From Planctomycetales bacterium (GTDB lineage: Bacteria; Planctomycetota; Planctomycetia; Pirellulales; Thermoguttaceae): a stretch of DNA of 11,763 nt. Below the pieces are notes generated by a model. It was given only the letters and a program-made list of their open reading frames with translations. It made no database searches and had not been told where the DNA came from. A program made the translations under genes and the position numbers. The stretch covers positions 1-11,763 of the forward strand of contig SKZG01000026.1 of assembly GCA_007127495.1 (NCBI GenBank). The letters run 5' to 3'. Position 1 is the stretch's first letter. Each line of letters opens with the position of its first letter. Shown here in pieces: positions 6,476-11,763 of this stretch.

Positions 6476-9400
6476 TTACGCGGCCTGGGTTCCAGCGTCA
6501 TCAGCCAGGGCTTCCGGGCTGATTTGACCGCCTTCGCTGACATCTTCAAAGCGGACCGAAACCTGCTTCGACACGCCCGATTCCTGCATGGTGACGCCAT
6601 ACAGCGTGTTGGCGCAGGTCATGGTCTTCTTCGAATGGGTAACGATAATGAACTGGGTCCAGGTAAGGAAGCCGTTGAGCACCTTGGTAAATCGGTCAAT
6701 GTTGGCTTCGTCCAGGGCGGCGTCGACCTCGTCGAGCACGCAGAAGGGGCTCGGCCGGCTCCGGAAGATGGCCAGCAGCATGGCCACGCAGGTGAGTGTC
6801 TTCTCGCCGCCGCTGAGCAGGGAAATGCTACGTGGTTCCTTTCCGGGCGGGCACGCAACGATTTCGATGCCGCTGTCGAGGATATCGGCCCCCTCGTCGA
6901 GCACAATGTCGGCGCGTCCGCCGCCGAACAGATCGCGAAACAGGGTCTGAAAATGCCCGCGCACCGTCTCCAAGGTCTCGGAGAACAGCCGCCGACTATC
7001 GGCGTCGATCCGGTCGATAATTCGCACGAGCGAATCCTTGGCCTTGACCAGATCGTGATGCTGCTGAAAGAGGCCCTGGTGCCGGCCTTCGAGTTCCTCC
7101 AATTCCTCGAGGGCTTCGACGTTGACGTTGCCGAGGTTTCCGATCTTTCGCCGCAATTCGGCAATCTCCGTTTGGACCTGCTCGCGCTCGTGCTGTTCTT
7201 CGCTGGTGGGCTCATGTTCGAGTTCACCCAGTTCGATGCCGTAGTCTTCGCGCAGGCGGTCAGCCATGTTCGACCGTTTGTGCCGCACTTCACTGGCAGC
7301 GAGATCGCGCTCGTGCAGTTGTTCGTCCAATTGCCGGATGGCAGTCCGCGCTTTCTGGATTTGGTTCGTCAAGACCGCCCGCCGACTGCGGCATTCCTCG
7401 CGCTGGTTCAATTCCGAGACGGTTTCCGAATGAAAGGCCTCCTTGCGGAGGTACAGCTCGGCCACTTCCGATTCGGCGTGTAAGATGGCCCATCGCGCGG
7501 CGTCGGCCCGCTTGAGCGATTGGGCGAGTCGCTCGCGGCTGTCGGCAATGGCACGGCGGCGCTCTTGGTGGTGCTCTTCGAATTGGCGTCGGCGCGCATG
7601 GAGGTTGCGGAGCCGCTCCTCACTCTTAGCCAGTTCGACCTTCCGCTGTGTGGTTTCGCGCTCCTGGCACTGCCGGCGGCTTTCGACGGCGGCGAGTTGC
7701 TCGTCGAGCCCGGCCAGTTGGGCTTCGAGGTCGGCCAGGTTCGATTCCAGTCTCGCGCGCCGGGCGGCCACGTCGGCAAGGCGCGCGGAGGCGGTTTGGT
7801 GCTGGCCTTCCGCCGCGGCGAGTTCGGCTTGCACCGCACGGCGTTGGTCGGCAAGCTGTTCTCGCTGCTGCTGGACGCTGCCGATCCGGAATCGAATGGC
7901 CGCGAGCGAATCGGCCGCGTCCTGTTGGGCCTCGCGCGCCCGCCCCACGCCGGCCTCGGCGTCGTGTCGCGAAGCATCCAGTCGTGTCAGTTCGTTCTCA
8001 CAGCCGGCGATGTCGGTTTGGAGGTCGGCAAGTTGTTCGGTCAATGCACGCAATTGGCTGCGCCGGGAGATGAGCCCCGTCGCCTCGTGCCGAGGACCAA
8101 CTGTCAGCGTTCTGTCCGGTTGGAGGAACTCGCCGGCGAGGGTTACGAAGCCGCATCCGGATGTCTCGCGCGCCAGTTGCCGCGCCAGTTCGAGGTGTTC
8201 GACAATCCACGTGCTGCCCAGCAGGGCCGACACAAGCGGTTGGTAACGTGCGTCGCAACCGACGAGCTGGTCAGCGCGGCCCATGACGCCCGGCCGGCCG
8301 GCCAAACCGGCCGTCCCGTCCAGTTGGGCATCGGGCGGCGCATGGTCCAGCCAAAGAAATCCTACCCGCCCGGCAAATCTCGGGCTTTGCTCCTGTACGA
8401 AATCGATCAGCGGTTTGCGGGTTGCAACCACAACGTACTGAGCCAGCGATCCGAGGACGACCTCCAGAAGCGGCGCCACTTCCACCCGCACTTGGAGCAA
8501 ATCGGCCAGCACGCCGCACACCGAGGCGTAAGGGCCGGGTTCGGGCCGGCGGGCGGCAGCCAGCACTTCTCGCGTGCCGGCGCCGAGACCTTCTCGCCGC
8601 TCCTGGAGTTCTTCGAGCAGGCCGGCCCGCTCGGCAGCCGCGCTGTGGCGCTGGGCCAGCGACTGCCGGTGTTCTTGGAGTCGAGCCAGTTCGGTGCTGA
8701 TCCCGGCCAACCGGGCCGCAGCCGCCTCATAGGCCTCGCGCCGCGCCTGGGCCTCTTCCGCGAGGGAGCTTTCCTTTTCCTTCAGGTCGGCTTGTTCTCC
8801 GGTCAGTTTTTCCTCGTGGCGGCTCACTTCGGCTAACCGATTCCCGCATCGCTCCCGTGATGCTTCGACGGCCTCAACTTGACTTCTGAGCGAACTGGCT
8901 TCATTGCCCAAGCCGGCGGTACTGCGCATCATCTCCACGTAGGCCGCCCGCCGCTGCTCGGTTTCGCCGCGTGCCCGGTCCAGGTGGCGGGTGGTCTCGG
9001 TGAGGGCTCTTTCGCCCTCGGTGACCGCGTGCGCGATGGCCTGATATTGCCGTTCCGCCTCCTGGACCTCTTCGTCGGTCACGGCAAGCTGCTGGCGGAG
9101 TTCGCCGGCGCGCATATTCATGCCGGCAAGTTGTCGTCGGCAGCGGGTGATCTCGGATTCATGGTCTCGGAGCCGTGCCCGCTCGTGCTCAATGGTCGAT
9201 TCGCGATTGGCGATCCGTTCGCGGCCTTCGGCAACGCGGGCCTCGCGGCGGCGGAGGGCCTCGGTCAGTTCGCTGATTTGGGCATCGATTTCCAATGCGG
9301 CGGCTTCGGCACATTCCGCCTCGGCGACGGCCGAGTCGCGGTCCTGGCGGCACTGGGCAATGGCCTTTTCAAACTCGGCCAATTCGTCGCTCAGCCGCCG

Positions 9401-10099
9401 CCAGTCGACCAGGCCCACCTGAGTGCGCAGTTCTTGGAGCCGTTCCGTGTATTCGCGGTAGCGGCGCGCCTTGCCGGCCTGCATGCGCACGCCTCGCAGG
9501 CGTGTTTCCACTTCCTCGACGATATCGCTCAGCCGGAGCAGATTCTGATCGACTCGCTCCAGGCGGCGAAGCGCCTCGAGCTTGCGCGCCTTGAATCGGC
9601 TGATGCCCGCCGCCTCCTCGAAAATCAGCCGGCGATCACGGGGCGACGACTGCAGCAGCACGTCGACCTTCCCTTGCTCAATCACGCTGTACGCCTGCGT
9701 GCCCATCCCGGTGCCGGACAGCAGGTCGCGGATATCGCGCAGCCGGGCGGGCTGACGGTTGATCAGGTACTCGCTTTCCCCGCTGCGATACACGCGGCGC
9801 GTGATATGGACCTCGGGTGAGTCGACGGCCAGCAGGCCGGCGGTATTGTTGAAGGTGAGCGTGATTTCGGCCGAGTTCATCGGCCGGCGTGCCCCGGAGC
9901 CGTTGAAGATCACGTCGGCCATCTCGCGGCCGCGCAGGCTCTTCACGCTTTGCTCGCCCAAGACCCACTTGACGGCATCGACGATGTTCGACTTTCCCGA
10001 TCCATTCGGTCCCACCACCACCGTAATTCCAGGGGGGAATTCGAACCGACTCTTATCGGCAAAGCTTTTAAAACCGGCAAGTTCCAGGGCCTTGAGCAT
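6476..10099 (-). CDS. smc: Chromosome segregation/condensation ATPase SMC
   Basis: SMC dimers, with ScpA and ScpB, load on DNA and compact and resolve bacterial chromosomes. The 1207-residue protein has the canonical layout. An N-terminal ATPase head carries Walker A GPNGSGKS (30-37) and the [23 protein letters not shown] region (139-167). A first long coiled coil spans about 170-510. A hinge spans about 524-670 and starts [13 protein letters not shown] returning coiled coil from about 680 leads to the C-terminal head with the ABC signature LSGGEK (1095-1100) and Walker [12 protein letters not shown] (1121-1131). The length is normal for the family. I chose ATG 10099 over an upstream TTG at 10120 because AGAGGA lies 5 nt before it and the family N-terminus is [13 protein letters not shown]. 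It sits 39 nt after the FlgI-like gene and 51 nt before the OleB-like gene. The scp genes are not in the window. Confidence 0.97.
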   Translation of the reverse strand: MLKALELAGFKSFADKSRFEFPPGITVVVGPNGSGKSNIVDAVKWVLGEQSVKSLRGREMADVIFNGSGARRPMNSAEITLTFNNTAGLLAVDSPEVHITRRVYRSGESEYLINRQPARLRDIRDLLSGTGMGTQAYSVIEQGKVDVLLQSSPRDRRLIFEEAAGISRFKARKLEALRRLERVDQNLLRLSDIVEEVETRLRGVRMQAGKARRYREYTERLQELRTQVGLVDWRRLSDELAEFEKAIAQCRQDRDSAVAEAECAEAAALEIDAQISELTEALRRREARVAEGRERIANRESTIEHERARLRDHESEITRCRRQLAGMNMRAGELRQQLAVTDEEVQEAERQYQAIAHAVTEGERALTETTRHLDRARGETEQRRAAYVEMMRSTAGLGNEASSLRSQVEAVEASRERCGNRLAEVSRHEEKLTGEQADLKEKESSLAEEAQARREAYEAAAARLAGISTELARLQEHRQSLAQRHSAAAERAGLLEELQERREGLGAGTREVLAAARRPEPGPYASVCGVLADLLQVRVEVAPLLEVVLGSLAQYVVVATRKPLIDFVQEQSPRFAGRVGFLWLDHAPPDAQLDGTAGLAGRPGVMGRADQLVGCDARYQPLVSALLGSTWIVEHLELARQLARETSGCGFVTLAGEFLQPDRTLTVGPRHEATGLISRRSQLRALTEQLADLQTDIAGCENELTRLDASRHDAEAGVGRAREAQQDAADSLAAIRFRIGSVQQQREQLADQRRAVQAELAAAEGQHQTASARLADVAARRARLESNLADLEAQLAGLDEQLAAVESRRQCQERETTQRKVELAKSEERLRNLHARRRQFEEHHQERRRAIADSRERLAQSLKRADAARWAILHAESEVAELYLRKEAFHSETVSELNQREECRSRRAVLTNQIQKARTAIRQLDEQLHERDLAASEVRHKRSNMADRLREDYGIELGELEHEPTSEEQHEREQVQTEIAELRRKIGNLGNVNVEALEELEELEGRHQGLFQQHHDLVKAKDSLVRIIDRIDADSRRLFSETLETVRGHFQTLFRDLFGGGRADIVLDEGADILDSGIEIVACPPGKEPRSISLLSGGEKTLTCVAMLLAIFRSRPSPFCVLDEVDAALDEANIDRFTKVLNGFLTWTQFIIVTHSKKTMTCANTLYGVTMQESGVSKQVSVRFEDVSEGGQISPEALADDAGTQAA

Positions 10100-10104
10100 C
10101 CAAA

Positions 10105-10110
10105 TCCTCT
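10105..10110 (-). promoter_or_regulatory. Ribosome binding site of smc
   Basis: The minus strand reads AGAGGA, a 5-nt spacer (TTTGG) and then ATG 10099. This decides the smc start in favour of 10099 over the TTG at 10120, which lies upstream of the site. Confidence 0.75.
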
Positions 10111-10117
10111 GACCGAG

Positions 10118-10133
10118 CAAGCCCGAAGGCTTG
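10118..10133 (-). promoter_or_regulatory. cUUCGg tetraloop hairpin between the FlgI-like gene and smc
   Basis: The minus-strand transcript would read CAAGCC-UUCG-GGCUUG: a perfect 6-bp stem closed by C-G around a UUCG loop, one of the most stable RNA tetraloops. It starts 5 nt after the stop codon of the upstream gene and ends just before the smc Shine-Dalgarno. No U-tract follows, so it is more likely an RNA stability or processing element than a terminator. Confidence 0.5.
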
Positions 10134-10138
10134 GAATG

Positions 10139-11763
10139 TTATCTCCACCACAACATTCTACCAAGAAATCCCTTCCGGGACCTTGGGGCCTCGGCAATTT
10201 CCTCGGCGTCTGCTTCTTCGTTGCCGTCACACCCCTCGTTAAAGTTATTCCTGGCGCGGATTTTGGCGTCTCGGGCTTCGGCATCGGCGAACAGGTCGCT
10301 TCGCGATTCGCCGGCGTCCGGGGTCGCTGCTGCCAATGTGTCGCCCGCCTCACGCTGGAAGTGGCGGCCCGCCTCGGGGAGGGCGTCGACCTCGAAGCGT
10401 CCACGGAGTGCACCGCTACGTTGGGCCTCCTGCAGGGCTTGGACCACGTCGGGGTAGGTGCCCCCCAACTCGACGATCGCCCGAATCACCTCGTCGATCT
10501 TTGCCGAGACGATGCGCCTCTGGTCGGAATCGCCCACACTGAACCTTGCAACCGACACCTCACCGGAGGGGAGACTTGTTACCATAATGTGGTTGCCGGC
10601 GTTTGCGACCAGCGGGGTTTCGAAGCGTTGACCGGGGCCGAAGACGACCAGTTCCGGCCGGCGATTTCGCGTCACGTGGATCATCGGGGGCCCGCCCACG
10701 TCCAGCACGTGGTAGCTGAATCCACCGCCGAGATCTTCACCACGCACTAGCGGGTCGTTGCGGTTCATGACCCAGAGGGCCCGAAACGCCCCGTAGCGGG
10801 TTTCGGCGCTTGGCAGCGAGAGCATGTCGCGTAACGCGTCGTAGGCGGCAAAGTCTTCGATCACGCTCAATGCGGTGAGCGCGAACACACGAAATGCCGG
10901 CTCGTTGCGGGCGGTTTCCGCTAAAGGCCTCGCGGCTTCGCGCCGATCGAGGTAAGCCAGCGATTCCGCCGCATGGAAACGCACCTCCGGATCGCTCGAT
11001 TCAATGCCCGCCGTCAACGCATCGACGCCTTCCACACCGATGGCTTCCAGTTGGAGTGCGGCTTCGGCGGCGGTGGCCGGGTCCAAGAGCTGCCCCTTCA
11101 GTTGTGCAATCCTCTCGGCGCGTTCCCTCGCCGATTCGCGCAGGACCACGGCGCGCACCACCCGCACGTAGCGGTCGATATGGTCTTTGTACCGAGGGTG
11201 TACGTGGAGGCGCACGAGCTTATCGGTTTGTGCCTCGGCCACCCCCACCTTCACGCCGCGGTCGAATGTGTGAAACCGCCGATTGATGGCCGTGGCGATC
11301 CTGGAGCTGTTGAAGACACTTTGGTGTTCGGGCTTGAGGACGAGGCCCAGCGGGCGTGCGCGGAGGGCCACTCCGCCGCCGAGCACGCGCCCGCGGGCGG
11401 CCATGACCTTGTCTTCTCCCGACTCCCCAGCCGGGTCGACCAGCACGGGGCCTTGTGCCAATCCCAGCACGTGCCCCTCGTGAACCCGGCCGCCCAAGAT
11501 GGCCAATTCCCGCATCCGGCACTCCAGGAGCCGCCCCCCTCGCAGGCTGGTGGTTTCGCTTGCGGCGGGCACGCGTATTTCGATATCGGACCGGTCGCCC
11601 TTCTGGATACCCGGCCGAAGTACCCCCCGAACCAACACGAGCGAGGTGCTTGACGACTGGAGGACGTGGTTCGGATCTTTGACGTCTCGGGTTTGCATTT
11701 CGCCCAACAAGACGGCTCGTTGCGGCGACGGGGCCGGATCGCTGCCCGTGCCGCGAAGCCCCG
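10139..11763 (-). CDS. Flagellar P-ring protein FlgI-like with HEAT-type repeats; 5' end beyond right window edge
   Basis: 540 complete codons are visible and the frame is still open at the right edge, so the start lies outside the window. The TTG at 11710 is not the start, because homologous sequence (GLRGTGSDPAPSPQRAVLL) continues upstream of it. The N-terminal part has FlgI features: the GTGSD loop, a SLVLVRGVLRPGIQKGD stretch, the SLRGGRLLE turn, and RGRVLGGG. FlgI forms the periplasmic P ring around the flagellar rod. A helical region then follows (AALQLEAIG, GIESSDPEVRFHAAESLAYL, FAAYDALRDML, ETRYGAFRALW), shaped like HEAT repeats. After that come a beta-rich domain (SYHVLDVGGPPMIHVTRNRRPELVVFG), a disordered acidic stretch and a basic end (RSRKGFLGRMLWWR). 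I recall this fusion from planctomycete genomes. No other flagellar gene is visible, so a motility role is inferred. It leads the smc transcript. Confidence 0.85.
   Translation of the reverse strand, partial: GLRGTGSDPAPSPQRAVLLGEMQTRDVKDPNHVLQSSSTSLVLVRGVLRPGIQKGDRSDIEIRVPAASETTSLRGGRLLECRMRELAILGGRVHEGHVLGLAQGPVLVDPAGESGEDKVMAARGRVLGGGVALRARPLGLVLKPEHQSVFNSSRIATAINRRFHTFDRGVKVGVAEAQTDKLVRLHVHPRYKDHIDRYVRVVRAVVLRESARERAERIAQLKGQLLDPATAAEAALQLEAIGVEGVDALTAGIESSDPEVRFHAAESLAYLDRREAARPLAETARNEPAFRVFALTALSVIEDFAAYDALRDMLSLPSAETRYGAFRALWVMNRNDPLVRGEDLGGGFSYHVLDVGGPPMIHVTRNRRPELVVFGPGQRFETPLVANAGNHIMVTSLPSGEVSVARFSVGDSDQRRIVSAKIDEVIRAIVELGGTYPDVVQALQEAQRSGALRGRFEVDALPEAGRHFQREAGDTLAAATPDAGESRSDLFADAEARDAKIRARNNFNEGCDGNEEADAEEIAEAPRSRKGFLGRMLWWR

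Noticed and set aside
6431..9820. Three long plus-strand open frames (6431-7483, 7520-8836, 8879-9820)
   Set aside because: All are antisense to smc, which is intact from Walker A to Walker B. They carry no family motif or ribosome site.
11710..11763. TTG at 11710 as the start of the FlgI-like gene
   Set aside because: The frame stays open to the window edge and upstream residues (GTGSDP...PQRAVLL) fit the family, so the gene is truncated by the window and does not start there.

Overview
The window is GC-rich DNA that looks like a planctomycete (Planctomycetota) chromosome. This rests on protein content: a FlgI-like P-ring protein fused to HEAT-type repeats, a PTPS/QueD-family protein and an OleB-type hydrolase of planctomycete-like sequence, and an outer-membrane protein resembling the Lpg1974 family that is expanded in that phylum. 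All genes recognised with confidence lie on the minus strand, so transcription runs from the right edge to the left. The assignment is by recognition, without a database search.

In transcription order, the right part (about 11763-4937) is a compact run: flgI-like/HEAT (its 5' end lies beyond the right edge), smc, an OleB-like alpha/beta hydrolase, and a PTPS/QueD-family protein. The gaps are 39, 51 and 66 nt, compatible with one transcript. After 122 nt comes a secreted beta-barrel-like outer-membrane protein (4814-3756). The functions look unrelated: motility structure, chromosome condensation, lipid or hydrolase chemistry, pterin chemistry and envelope.

The middle (about 3755-2870) is accessory in character. 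It holds a toxin-first RelE/ParE + Phd/YefM toxin-antitoxin pair, a plus-strand coding-like fragment with no credible start or stop, and two arrays of the same 7-bp repeat (consensus SGACGTT on the plus strand). One array lies at the stop codon of the antitoxin gene, the other just behind the stop codon of the outer-membrane protein gene. The arrays share one orientation and bracket the cassette.

The left part is ahcY (S-adenosylhomocysteine hydrolase), with a good sigma70-like promoter and a strong ribosome binding site, followed by a DUF1015 protein cut by the left edge. No stretch longer than 300 bases lacks a gene. The two widest gaps, 2681-2934 and 3494-3755, hold the ahcY and toxin-antitoxin promoters, the heptamer arrays and the gene fragment. 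I see no tRNA, rRNA, CRISPR array, transposase or origin. Nothing here is a clearly new multi-gene system. The heptamer-bracketed cassette and the PTPS protein lacking its catalytic cysteine deserve the first look.
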